From positions 108,116 to 172,115 of the forward strand of contig NZ_BOSL01000012.1 in assembly GCF_018403325.1 (NCBI RefSeq): a stretch of 64,000 bases of DNA, given 5' to 3'. This stretch comes from Paenibacillus vini. Its GTDB lineage: Bacteria > Bacillota > Bacilli > Paenibacillales > Paenibacillaceae. Every line of letters begins with the position of its first letter. The first letter of the stretch is position 1. Shown in pieces: positions 50,149 to 57,895 of the stretch. The notes under the pieces were generated by a model. That model saw only the letters and a program-made list of their open reading frames with translations. It searched no databases and was not told where the DNA came from. Position numbers and translations under genes: made by a program.

Positions 50149-50368
50149 ACAACTGCCTCTGTGGATATGGATTTTGGTGGCTATGCTGCTGCTTGCGCAA
50201 GGGATGTGGATATTCCAGAACGCGCGTAAGCGTGGGAAAGGCATGTCGGCATGGTTTTGGGGGATCTGGGGCTTGATCAATTTTCCAACCCCTCTGCTGG
50301 TATATTTGCTCGTCGTGGTGTTACCGGAGTACCGCAGAACGAAAAAAGGCGGCAAGCCGCCGGTTTGA
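50138..50368 (+). CDS. yxlD: YxlD-like small membrane protein
   Basis: A 76-residue protein with two membrane helices (~8-26 and ~38-60), the loop 'QNARKRGKGMSAWFWGIWGLINFPTPLLVYL' between and within them, and a basic C-terminus. 'AR.RG....WFWG.WGL...P..L..YL' is a common pattern in small membrane proteins of this operon type. It overlaps yxlC by 11 bases. In B. subtilis YxlD is required with YxlC for SigY inhibition. Confidence 0.75.
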   Translation: MNSEQLPLWIWILVAMLLLAQGMWIFQNARKRGKGMSAWFWGIWGLINFPTPLLVYLLVVVLPEYRRTKKGGKPPV

Positions 50369-50408
50369 GGATCTGAATCGCACTTTGCATAAGAAATGAG
50401 GAAAAAGA

Positions 50409-50612
50409 ATGGATATTCAAATTCAATGGGGTCTCATTTTACCCGTCGTTATTTTACAGTTGATTCTTGCGTTGATCGGCTTAATCTCCTTGGCCAAAGC
50501 GGAACCCGAGTCGGTGAGAGGTCCTAAATGGGTCTGGGTTATCATCATTCTCTTTGGAAATATCATCGGAAGTATTGTCTACTTTGCTGTCGGCCGGAGG
50601 GAGCGGGGATGA
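50409..50612 (+). CDS. yxlE: YxlE-like protein with PLDc_N (phospholipase D N-terminal-like) domain
   Basis: A 67-residue protein with two helices: 'LILPVVILQLILALIGLISLAKA', then 'GPKWVWVIIILFGNIIGSIVYFAVGR'. The second half is the PLDc_N signature (W..I.....G...Y...GR). Such domains anchor small membrane proteins; catalytic phospholipase domains are absent. The stop overlaps the ATG of the ABC ATPase gene (ATGA). Confidence 0.85.
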   Translation: MDIQIQWGLILPVVILQLILALIGLISLAKAEPESVRGPKWVWVIIILFGNIIGSIVYFAVGRRERG

Positions 50613-51532
50613 GCAGACTAAGTGTTACTCAATTAATCAAGAAATTCGGTACCCGCACGGCAGTGAAGGGGATCTCTTTTGAACTGGAGGAAGGCGGCTG
50701 TACCGCATTGCTCGGCCCGAACGGAGCGGGCAAAACGACGACGCTTCGTATGCTAGCGGGGCTGCTGTCCCCTACTTCGGGGAGTGTAGCGATCGACGGA
50801 AAGGGAACTTCGGAGATCGCTTCGCGCAATCAAATCGGTTATTTGCCGCAGCATCCTTCTTTTTACGGCTGGATGACGGGTAAAGAGTATGTGGTTTATG
50901 CAGCGGGGCTGAGTGGAATGAACGGAAAGCAGGCCTCGGCTGAAGCGGACATGATTCTGGAAAAGGTCGGGCTTAAAGACGCGGCAAGGCGGCGTATTTC
51001 AGGCTATTCCGGGGGAATGAAGCAGAGGCTTGGTTTGGCTCAGGCCTTGGTGCACCGTCCCCGGCTGTTGCTGTTGGATGAACCGGTATCCGCCCTTGAT
51101 CCGTTGGGCCGGCGTGAAGTGATGGATTTGCTGCAGCAGCTGCGTCAAGAGACGACGATCCTGTTATCGACACATGTGCTTCACGACGCCGAGGAGGTTT
51201 GCGACCGGATTATTATGCTCAGAAACGGGGAAATCGTTGAGCAGGGTAATATTAGCGAGCTGTCATCCAAGTACCGGCAGCCATTGCTGACAATTCAAGT
51301 GGAGAGAGATCCGGAAGGACGAGCGCTCGCCTGGCTGCAATCATTTCGGCAGAGGAGCTTTGTCAAAGAGCTGGAGCTGCGGGGAGACACAGCTTTACTT
51401 ACCGTTTCGGATATGGGAACCGCACGGGAAGTCATTCTCCAGGAAGCCGGAAATCAGGTCATGCCGCTGCTTCGCTTCGAAGCCGGAGCGACTTCCCTGG
51501 AAGAAATGTTTATGAAGGTGGTCAGCTCATGA
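50609..51532 (+). CDS. yxlF: ABC transporter ATP-binding protein, YxlF-like
   Basis: A 307-residue ATPase: Walker A 'GPNGAGKTTTLRMLAGLL', Q-loop 'IGYLPQHPSFYGWMT', signature 'ISGYSGGMKQRLGLAQALVHRPRLLLLDEPVSALDP' with Walker B, and H-loop 'LLSTHVLHDAEEV'. The C-terminal ~90 residues (QPLLTIQVERDPEGRAL...) are typical of BcrA/NatA-type exporters. The start is the ATG in the ATGA overlap behind GGAGGGAGCGGGG. The longer frame from 50528 would begin inside yxlE. It pairs with the YxlG-like permease. Confidence 0.92.
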   Translation: MSRLSVTQLIKKFGTRTAVKGISFELEEGGCTALLGPNGAGKTTTLRMLAGLLSPTSGSVAIDGKGTSEIASRNQIGYLPQHPSFYGWMTGKEYVVYAAGLSGMNGKQASAEADMILEKVGLKDAARRRISGYSGGMKQRLGLAQALVHRPRLLLLDEPVSALDPLGRREVMDLLQQLRQETTILLSTHVLHDAEEVCDRIIMLRNGEIVEQGNISELSSKYRQPLLTIQVERDPEGRALAWLQSFRQRSFVKELELRGDTALLTVSDMGTAREVILQEAGNQVMPLLRFEAGATSLEEMFMKVVSS

Positions 51533-52305
51533 AGGTAACCTTACTGATATACCGCAAGGAAATGTTGGAGATGCTGCGCAATTACAAACTCCTGTGGATC
51601 CCGGTCGTCTTTGTGCTGCTGGGAGTTACGCAACCGTTGAGCTCTTATTATCTGCCCGAGCTGCTTCAGATGTCAGGACAGATTCCCGCCGAACTGGTGG
51701 ACAGTTTCCCGGTTCCGGGGCCGTCTGAAGTGATGATTCAAGTACTCAGTCAATACAGCCTGATCGGGTTATTGTTGATCGTCATAGCCGGGATGAACTT
51801 GGTGGCGGGTGAACTTTACGGAGGAACGGCGGCATTGGTTTTGGTTCGTCCGGTCAAATCAGCCCAGTTTATCATCGCCAAATGGGCGGGGTATTTCAGT
51901 CTGGTCGTGATTTCATTTGTTCTCAGCTACGGATCGGCCTGGTATTATACTTCGCTGTTACAGGGGACCGTGCCTTGGCGGGAGGCTTTGGCGGCGGGCG
52001 GGCTGTACGTGATCTGGTTTTCATTCGCTGTATCGCTCACGCTTCTATGCAGCACGCTGCTTCGAGGCAGTGCGGCTGCGGTAGTGTCTCTGCTGGTGAT
52101 AGGGCTTCTGTCGGTGGCACATGGTCTCGTTCCAACTTGGCTGGCTTGGAGTCCTGCGCATTTATTGACGGTAGCCGCCGGACATCTGGCCGAGCCGCAG
52201 GCCACGGAGAACTCTGTCGTACCGGTTGCGGTTACGCTGCTGTTATCTGTTTTGTTTATCTCTGCATCTTCCTGGAGTCTACGTCGGCAGGGCGTTTCGG
52301 ATTGA
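51529..52305 (+). CDS. yxlG: ABC-2 type permease, YxlG-like
   Basis: A 258-residue protein with about six membrane helices. It has a large first loop ('LGVTQPLSSYYLPELLQMSGQIPAELVDSFPVPGPSEVMIQVLSQYSLIG') and 'ELYGGTAALVLVRPVKSAQFIIAKWAGYF', typical of ABC-2 permeases. It starts in an ATGA overlap with the ATPase gene, completing the sigY-yxlCDEFG order. Substrate unknown; similar systems export or defend against toxic peptides. Confidence 0.88.
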   Translation: MKVTLLIYRKEMLEMLRNYKLLWIPVVFVLLGVTQPLSSYYLPELLQMSGQIPAELVDSFPVPGPSEVMIQVLSQYSLIGLLLIVIAGMNLVAGELYGGTAALVLVRPVKSAQFIIAKWAGYFSLVVISFVLSYGSAWYYTSLLQGTVPWREALAAGGLYVIWFSFAVSLTLLCSTLLRGSAAAVVSLLVIGLLSVAHGLVPTWLAWSPAHLLTVAAGHLAEPQATENSVVPVAVTLLLSVLFISASSWSLRRQGVSD

Positions 52306-52381
52306 ACGCTTGATTTCATTCCTTTCCCCGGTTTTGTTAAGATAGTAATATCGCTATTCTTGATTGATCGGGGGCTTGGAA

Positions 52382-53032
52382 ATGGAATATGAACTGTTAT
52401 TGAGAATCCTCATTGCGGGCGTATGCGGCGTGATTATCGGTTTGGAACGAAAGAACAGGATGAAGGAAGCGGGCGTAAGAACCCACTATGTCGTTGCGGT
52501 TGGCGCCGCGTTGATGATCATCATTTCCAAATACGGCTTTCAGGATCAGATCGGCTGGGACAACCTGTCTCTGGATCCGTCAAGAATCGCGGCCGGGGTG
52601 GTTAGTGGAGTCAGTTTTCTGGGCGCGGGCATGATATTTATGCAAAAGCATACGATCAAAGGCTTGACCACGGCCGCGGGCATCTGGGCAACGGCGGGAA
52701 TCGGGATGGCCATCGGAGCCGGGTTGTATTTTATAGGCATCGGGGTTACGCTGCTGATTTTTCTGGGGCAGATCGTTTTGCATGGCCGAATCAGCTGGCT
52801 GACCTCCCCTAAAACCGAACAGATCGTCATCGTACTGGAAAGGGAGCAAGGTGCCATCGAACGCATTCTGAAACGTTTGGAAGAGCATCGTGTTTCCGTG
52901 CTTGTCTTTGAGGCGGACCGCCAGGAAGAGGAGATCGTCCTTACGCTTACCGTGAAATTTAGGGCAGGGGCCACGATGGAAACTTTACTGTCATCCATGG
53001 GGGAAGATGTAAAGCGGATAAAGGTGGAATAA
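52382..53032 (+). CDS. MgtC/SapB-family membrane protein
   Basis: A 216-residue protein with five membrane helices ('LLLRILIAGVCGVIIGLERKNRMKEAGVRTHYVVAVGAALMIIISKYGF', 'RIAAGVVSGVSFLGAGMIF', 'TIKGLTTAAGIWATAGIGMAIGAGLYF') and a C-terminal ACT-like cytoplasmic domain (~140-215). 'GLERK...K.AG.RTH..V..GAAL', 'GVSFLGAG' and 'GLTTAA..W..A..G' are the MgtC/SapB signatures. The family is linked to Mg(II) limitation and acid or intracellular stress; the mechanism is unclear. I used the ATG rather than the upstream frame from 52364. Confidence 0.9.
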   Translation: MEYELLLRILIAGVCGVIIGLERKNRMKEAGVRTHYVVAVGAALMIIISKYGFQDQIGWDNLSLDPSRIAAGVVSGVSFLGAGMIFMQKHTIKGLTTAAGIWATAGIGMAIGAGLYFIGIGVTLLIFLGQIVLHGRISWLTSPKTEQIVIVLEREQGAIERILKRLEEHRVSVLVFEADRQEEEIVLTLTVKFRAGATMETLLSSMGEDVKRIKVE

Positions 53033-53115
53033 CTCTATCAACCTGATGTTGCCCATCTCTGATTTTTTTAGTAGGATAGTAAAATAACTTATTGAATTAA
53101 TCAGGGAGGTAGACG

Positions 53116-53499
53116 ATGCTGCAATTGGGAGAAAGAGTCGTAATCGTCGGAGATGCCTTTGAGCAGAATCTTCCTGTTGGGGAATATGGGTACGTTATTG
53201 CTTACGACCGTAATCCGGATAATGCGTTTGATTACGTGATCCGTGCTCCGAAGACAGGACGTAATTATTACGTCCCTTCGAGCGATGTGGAATCCGAGGA
53301 ACTGCTCCTGGAGTATGAAGCGGAGCGGACCACTCAGGAGGCACTCATCGATTACGCTCTGGCAACGCACAACGAAAAGCTGTTTCTGCATGTGTTGAAT
53401 GGCGAAGAGAATGATGCGGACGAACAGAAGGAACCAACAAAGGAAGTAATGTCTCAGGCGGAGTTCATCAAGCAGGTGAACTTGCGAGCGTGGATATAA
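53116..53499 (+). CDS. Protein with probable IDEAL domain, unknown function
   Basis: A 127-residue soluble protein. The N-terminal ~75 residues form a small beta domain ('LGERVVIVGDAFEQNLPVGEYGYVIAYDRNPDNAFDYVIRAP'). Next comes 'TTQEALIDYALATHNEKLFLHVLNG', which matches the short IDEAL domain (I-D-x-A-L...F...L) found in Firmicutes, and an acidic tail (ENDADEQKEPTKEVMSQAEF). CAGGGAGGTAGACG precedes the ATG. It stands alone with its own terminator. IDEAL domains are thought to mediate protein interactions. Confidence 0.65.
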   Translation: MLQLGERVVIVGDAFEQNLPVGEYGYVIAYDRNPDNAFDYVIRAPKTGRNYYVPSSDVESEELLLEYEAERTTQEALIDYALATHNEKLFLHVLNGEENDADEQKEPTKEVMSQAEFIKQVNLRAWI

Positions 53500-53500
53500 A

Positions 53501-53528
53501 GAGCCGGCGATGCCGGTTCTTTTTTTTG
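53501..53528 (+). terminator. Terminator of the IDEAL-domain gene
   Basis: GAGCCGGC pairs with GCCGGTTC around GAT, followed by nine T. Confidence 0.9.
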
Positions 53529-53609
53529 CTGCTGCGAATGAATCGTTACGATAATCAACAATCTAATAACTGTAGTACATGACGTTAATTCCAGAGGAGG
53601 CTACCTTAA

Positions 53610-53738
53610 ATGAGCCAGCAAAAGCGCAGAAAAGAAGCAGCTTGGAAGGCCCGCAAGCAGGAGCAGCACCCCCATGGTAAAATCAACTCGCTGAAGAAGC
53701 TCTCCGACGAGTATGATGCGGAACATACTACAACTTAA
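53610..53738 (+). CDS. 42-residue basic hydrophilic peptide
   Basis: An ATG nine bases after GAGGAGG opens a 42-codon frame: MSQQKRRKEAAWKARKQEQ, HPHGKINSLKKLSDEYDAEH, TTT. It is rich in Lys, Arg and Gln with an acidic end, and has no membrane segment. A terminator follows 13 bases after the stop, so the unit is complete and independent. It is too short for most gene finders. No family is recognised; a small nucleic-acid- or ribosome-associated, or spore-related, peptide is possible. Confidence 0.65.
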   Translation: MSQQKRRKEAAWKARKQEQHPHGKINSLKKLSDEYDAEHTTT

Positions 53739-53750
53739 GCTTAACCCCAA

Positions 53751-53788
53751 AGCAAAAGGCTGCCGATTTCATTCGGCGGCCTTTTGCT
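53751..53788 (+). terminator. Terminator of the 42-residue peptide gene
   Basis: AGCAAAAGGC-GCCG pairs with CGGC-GCCTTTTGCT (one mismatched pair), followed by GTTTC. Confidence 0.75.
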
Positions 53789-53850
53789 GTTTCAAGACGG
53801 GCGAGGCTAGGTAGAATCCGGCGGCTTTCGTCTTGTTTCGCGTTAATGGA

Positions 53851-53879
53851 TTGAACTCCATCCCATTCTACAATATAAT
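53851..53879 (+). promoter_or_regulatory. Sigma-A promoter of gatCAB
   Basis: TTGAAC (4/6), 17 bases, TATAAT (6/6), about 75 bases before the gatC start codon. Confidence 0.8.
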
Positions 53880-53953
53880 TTTATTCATCCGAATCGACAT
53901 GTTAGAATGGACAAGTTAAGTCCCTCAGGGGAAACGAAGGAGGAAAGGGCAAA

Positions 53954-54241
53954 ATGAGCATTCAGGTGAAGGACGTCGAGCATGTGGCCAAGCTGGCCCG
54001 GTTGAACTTGACTGACGAAGAGCGGGAAATGTTCACGGAGCAGTTGAACGCTATTTTACAATATGCCGAAAAATTGAATGAGCTGGATACGGAAGGTGTG
54101 GAGCCGACGACGCATGTGCTGCATATCAGCAATGTGATGCGCGAGGATGTAGTGCATGAGAGTCTCCCGCAGGAGAAAGTATTCCGGAATGCGCCGGATG
54201 AAGAGGACGGACAATTCAAAGTGCCGGCTGTACTGGAATAA
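53954..54241 (+). CDS. gatC: Glutamyl/aspartyl-tRNA amidotransferase subunit C
   Basis: A 95-residue helical subunit: '[49 protein letters not shown]', then '[18 protein letters not shown]'. It stabilises the GatA-GatB complex that converts Glu-tRNA(Gln), and in many bacteria Asp-tRNA(Asn), to the amidated forms. It starts behind GAAGGAGGAAAGGG, and gatA follows after 46 bases. The order C-A-B is the standard Firmicute operon. Confidence 0.96.
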   Translation: MSIQVKDVEHVAKLARLNLTDEEREMFTEQLNAILQYAEKLNELDTEGVEPTTHVLHISNVMREDVVHESLPQEKVFRNAPDEEDGQFKVPAVLE

Positions 54242-54287
54242 ATGAGGAATATCATTACTTTGCACAATTTGAAAGGAGGACGCGGTT

Positions 54288-55742
54288 GTGACGCTGTTTG
54301 ATTTGCGATTGCAGGAAATACATAATCGGCTCAGCAAGAAAGAGTTGTCTGTCACCGATTTAGTCGGCGAGGCGTTCGCCAAAATCTCAGAACGGGATGA
54401 GCGTGTCGGCGCCTATTTGACGCTGAATGAGGAAGGGGCTCGCGCGGAAGCGGCGAGACTCGACAATAAACTGGCCGGAGGGGAGGCGCGCGGCTTGCTG
54501 TTCGGCCTTCCGGTGGGCATCAAGGACAATATGGTGACCGAGGGGCTGCGGACGACGTGCGCAAGCCAGTTCTTAAGCAATTATGATCCCATTTACGATG
54601 CGACGGCGGTAGCGAAGCTTAAGCAGGCGGAGGCCGTGACGATCGGCAAACTGAACATGGATGAATTCGCCATGGGCGGCTCCAATGAAAATTCCAGTTT
54701 CCATCCGGTGCGCAATCCTTGGGATTTAAACCGCGTTCCCGGCGGATCCAGCGGAGGTTCGGCCGCAGCAGTTGCCGCGGGAGAAGCCTACTTTACGCTG
54801 GGCTCCGACACGGGCGGTTCCATCCGTCAGCCGGCCTCCTATTGCGGCGTCGTAGGCTTGAAGCCGACTTACGGTCTAGTATCCCGTTACGGTCTGGTAG
54901 CCTTTGCTTCCTCGTTGGATCAGATCGGACCGATTACGAAAAACGTCGAAGATTCCGCCTATGTGCTGCAGGCCATCGCTGGCCATGATCATAAGGACTC
55001 TACGTCTGCGAATGTCGATGTGCCGGATTATTTGGCAGCTTTAACAGGGGACATCAAAGGCCTGCGGATCGCGGTGCCGAAGGAATACCTGGAAGGCGTC
55101 GATCCGCAAGTGAAGGCTTCCGTAATGGAAGCGCTGAAGGTGCTTGAGGGCATGGGGGCTGTCTGGGAAGAAGTGTCCTTGCCGCATACGGAATATGCGG
55201 TCGCGGCTTATTATCTGCTTGCTTCTTCGGAAGCTTCCTCTAACTTGTCGCGTTTTGACGGCGTTCGTTACGGCGTGCGCTCGGACCATGCGGGCAACCT
55301 GCTGGACCTGTATCTTGAATCACGGAGCCAAGGCTTTGGCCCGGAAGTGAAGCGCCGGATCATGCTGGGAACGTACGCGCTTAGCTCCGGTTATTATGAC
55401 GCGTATTATTTAAAAGCTCAGAAGGTTCGTACGCTGATTAAGCGCGATTTTGACCAGACATTCGAAAAATATGACGTCATTATCGGACCTACAGCGCCGA
55501 CGACCGCTTTCCAATTGGGATCGCAGGTTGATGATCCGCTGACGATGTATCTCAACGATATTCTGACGATTCCGGTCAGCCTGGCAGGGGTTCCGGCTAT
55601 CAGCGTTCCTTGCGGATTCGCGGACGGACTTCCGGTCGGCCTGCAAATCATCGGCAAGGCGTTCGACGAGAGCAGCGTGCTTCGTGTAGCTCATGCGTTT
55701 GAAGCTCAAACGGACCATCACAAACAACGCCCGGCGTTGTAA
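54288..55742 (+). CDS. gatA: Glutamyl/aspartyl-tRNA amidotransferase subunit A
   Basis: A 484-residue amidase-signature protein that releases ammonia from glutamine for tRNA amidation. The catalytic Lys79 is in 'VGIKDNM' and the Ser residues are in '[15 protein letters not shown]' and '[16 protein letters not shown]' (Ser-cisSer-Lys triad). It starts at GTG behind AAAGGAGG. It is followed 24 bases later by gatB. Confidence 0.97.
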   Translation: MTLFDLRLQEIHNRLSKKELSVTDLVGEAFAKISERDERVGAYLTLNEEGARAEAARLDNKLAGGEARGLLFGLPVGIKDNMVTEGLRTTCASQFLSNYDPIYDATAVAKLKQAEAVTIGKLNMDEFAMGGSNENSSFHPVRNPWDLNRVPGGSSGGSAAAVAAGEAYFTLGSDTGGSIRQPASYCGVVGLKPTYGLVSRYGLVAFASSLDQIGPITKNVEDSAYVLQAIAGHDHKDSTSANVDVPDYLAALTGDIKGLRIAVPKEYLEGVDPQVKASVMEALKVLEGMGAVWEEVSLPHTEYAVAAYYLLASSEASSNLSRFDGVRYGVRSDHAGNLLDLYLESRSQGFGPEVKRRIMLGTYALSSGYYDAYYLKAQKVRTLIKRDFDQTFEKYDVIIGPTAPTTAFQLGSQVDDPLTMYLNDILTIPVSLAGVPAISVPCGFADGLPVGLQIIGKAFDESSVLRVAHAFEAQTDHHKQRPAL

Positions 55743-55766
55743 TGAGTCATATATAGGAGGGTCAAC

Positions 55767-57206
55767 ATGTCAACATCCAAATATGAAACAGTGATCGGGT
55801 TGGAAGTGCATGTGGAGCTGCATACGAAGACGAAAATCTTCTGCGGCTGTTCCACGGAATTCGGCGCTCCTCCCAACAGTCATACCTGTCCGGTTTGTCT
55901 TGGACATCCGGGTGTACTGCCTGTGCTTAACCGTCAGGCTGTAGATTACGCCATGAAGGCGGCCATGGCGCTGAATTGCGAAATCGGCGATGTCAGCAAA
56001 TTCGACCGCAAAAACTACTTTTATCCCGATTCGCCGAAGGCTTATCAAATCTCGCAGTTTGATCAGCCCATCGGAGAGAACGGCTATATCGACATTGAAG
56101 TCGACGGCGTGACGAAACGAATCGGAATTACCCGTTTGCATTTGGAGGAAGACGCTGGCAAGTTGACACACGTCGACGGCGGATATGCTTCCCTTGTCGA
56201 TTTCAATCGGGTCGGAACACCGCTCGTTGAAATCGTGTCCGAGCCGGATCTTTCTTCGCCGGAAGAGGCGCGGGCCTATCTTGAGAAGCTGCGGGCCATT
56301 ATGCAGTATTGCGATGTTTCCGACGTGAAAATGGAAGAAGGCTCGATGCGCTGTGACGCTAACATCAGTCTTCGTCCTCAGGGCCAGAAGGAATTCGGTA
56401 TCCGGGCCGAGTTGAAGAACATGAACTCCTTCCGCGGCGTAGTGCGCGGATTGGAGTATGAGCAATACCGGCAGGCGGAGATTTTGGACGACGGCGGGCA
56501 GGTCGTTCAGGAAACGCGCCGTTGGGACGAAGCCCAAGGCAAAACGTTCTCCATGCGCGGCAAAGAAGAAGCGCATGATTATCGTTATTTCCCGGATCCC
56601 GATCTGGTGAAGATCCATATCGACCAAGATTGGAAGGACCGGATCAGAGCGTCTATTCCGGAATTGCCGGATGCGCGCAAAGCCCGGTACGCCTCGGAAT
56701 ATGGGCTTCCTGACTATGATGCTGGCGTAATTACGTCTTCCAAGCCGCTGGCTGATTTGTTCGAAAGCAGCCTCGGTTATACCAAGGATGCGAAGGCCGT
56801 ATCCAACTGGATTATGGGCGACCTCCTCGGTTATCTGAACAGCAGCGGGTTGGAGCTTGCGGAAGTGAAACTGTCCGGACAAGGCCTCGGCGAAATGATC
56901 AACTTGATTGAAAAAGGTACAATCAGTTCCAAGATTGCCAAGACCGTCTTCAAGGAAATGCTGCAAAGCGGGAAGCTTCCGCAGCAGATCGTCGAGGAGC
57001 AGGGATTGGTCCAAATTAGCGATGAGGGTGCTATTTTGGCGATCGTTAAGGAAGTTGTAGCGAACAACCCGGCCTCCGTTCAGGATTATAAAGCAGGCAA
57101 AGACAAGGCGATCGGCTTCCTGGTCGGCCAGGTTATGAAGCAGAGCAAAGGGAAAGCCAATCCGGGACTTGCGAACAAGCTGTTGGTTGAAGTGTTGAAG
57201 GACTAA
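55767..57206 (+). CDS. gatB: Glutamyl/aspartyl-tRNA amidotransferase subunit B
   Basis: A 479-residue tRNA-binding and kinase-like subunit: '[28 protein letters not shown]', zinc-type Cys pairs in 'FCGCSTEF...HTCPVCLG', '[12 protein letters not shown]', and the C-terminal YqeY-like tail ('[20 protein letters not shown]'). It phosphorylates the glutamyl carboxylate and transfers ammonia from GatA. RBS: TATAGGAGGGTC. A long antisense frame covers the gene but has no features of its own. Confidence 0.97.
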   Translation: MSTSKYETVIGLEVHVELHTKTKIFCGCSTEFGAPPNSHTCPVCLGHPGVLPVLNRQAVDYAMKAAMALNCEIGDVSKFDRKNYFYPDSPKAYQISQFDQPIGENGYIDIEVDGVTKRIGITRLHLEEDAGKLTHVDGGYASLVDFNRVGTPLVEIVSEPDLSSPEEARAYLEKLRAIMQYCDVSDVKMEEGSMRCDANISLRPQGQKEFGIRAELKNMNSFRGVVRGLEYEQYRQAEILDDGGQVVQETRRWDEAQGKTFSMRGKEEAHDYRYFPDPDLVKIHIDQDWKDRIRASIPELPDARKARYASEYGLPDYDAGVITSSKPLADLFESSLGYTKDAKAVSNWIMGDLLGYLNSSGLELAEVKLSGQGLGEMINLIEKGTISSKIAKTVFKEMLQSGKLPQQIVEEQGLVQISDEGAILAIVKEVVANNPASVQDYKAGKDKAIGFLVGQVMKQSKGKANPGLANKLLVEVLKD

Positions 57207-57248
57207 TCTCAAACAAATGGGAGAAGTTTTCCCAAGGGGGAAACAGGG

Positions 57249-57716
57249 ATGATCGAAAGATTGTCACTACAAGACCATGATATGGTGGAACAGTTGTGGA
57301 GTTTGCAGCATGTAGCCTACCGTTTGGAGGCGGCTGCGATCGGTTTGAAGGAATACCCGCCTTTGCCTGAGACATTCGATTCGCTGCGCAGCAGCGTGGG
57401 TGAGGATTTTTACGGCGAGGTTTCTGCGGACGGGGAACTGCTTGGGGCGATTGTCACAACCCCGGCAGCCTCCCCGGCCTGCCTTGAGATTAGCCGGCTG
57501 ATGATCCATCCGGATCACTTGCGGCAGGGAATAGGGGCTTCGCTTCTGAAATATGTGATCGATCACCATCCCGATATCAGGTCATTCGTTGTTACCGCCG
57601 GAACGCTTAACGTACCGGCGGTCTCCCTATACCGGAAATTCGGTTTCTTGCCCGGAGAGAGTGTCACCTCATCCACGGGCGCCGGCCTCACGGTTTTTCG
57701 TTATCATCGGCCATAG
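57249..57716 (+). CDS. GNAT-family N-acetyltransferase
   Basis: A 155-residue acyltransferase. The acetyl-CoA loop is in 'LEISRLMIHPDHLRQGIGASLLKYVID' (R/Q-x-x-G-x-G/A: Q-G-I-G-A), followed by 'VTAGTLNVPAVSLYRKFGFLPGE', the usual beta5-alpha4 GNAT motif. The substrate is unknown. It lies 42 bases after gatB with its own site (AAGGGGGAAACAGGG) and is probably read through from the gat operon; a terminator follows. Confidence 0.9.
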   Translation: MIERLSLQDHDMVEQLWSLQHVAYRLEAAAIGLKEYPPLPETFDSLRSSVGEDFYGEVSADGELLGAIVTTPAASPACLEISRLMIHPDHLRQGIGASLLKYVIDHHPDIRSFVVTAGTLNVPAVSLYRKFGFLPGESVTSSTGAGLTVFRYHRP

Positions 57717-57724
57717 AGAACAGG

Positions 57725-57769
57725 CACACCTCGATTAACCTTTCGGGTTAAGATGAGGTGTGTTTTTTG
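57725..57769 (+). terminator. Terminator after the GNAT gene
   Basis: CACACCTC pairs with GAGGTGTG, with an inner TTAACC/GGGTTA stem, followed by TTTTTTG. Confidence 0.88.
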
Positions 57770-57895
57770 TTTATTCGTTGACGATGGAGCCGGAGTCCAG
57801 TTCATTCCATTACGAAGTAATCAATAATGGGGTATTATTATACTATTGAAAAATCTATTAGTATGGTGAAAAACTCTACTAGTCTGAGAAGGGAG

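Noticed and set aside
55770-57212. Long antisense frame (480 codons) across gatB
   Set aside because: gatB is unambiguous on the plus strand; the antisense frame follows from its codon usage and has no motif or start site.
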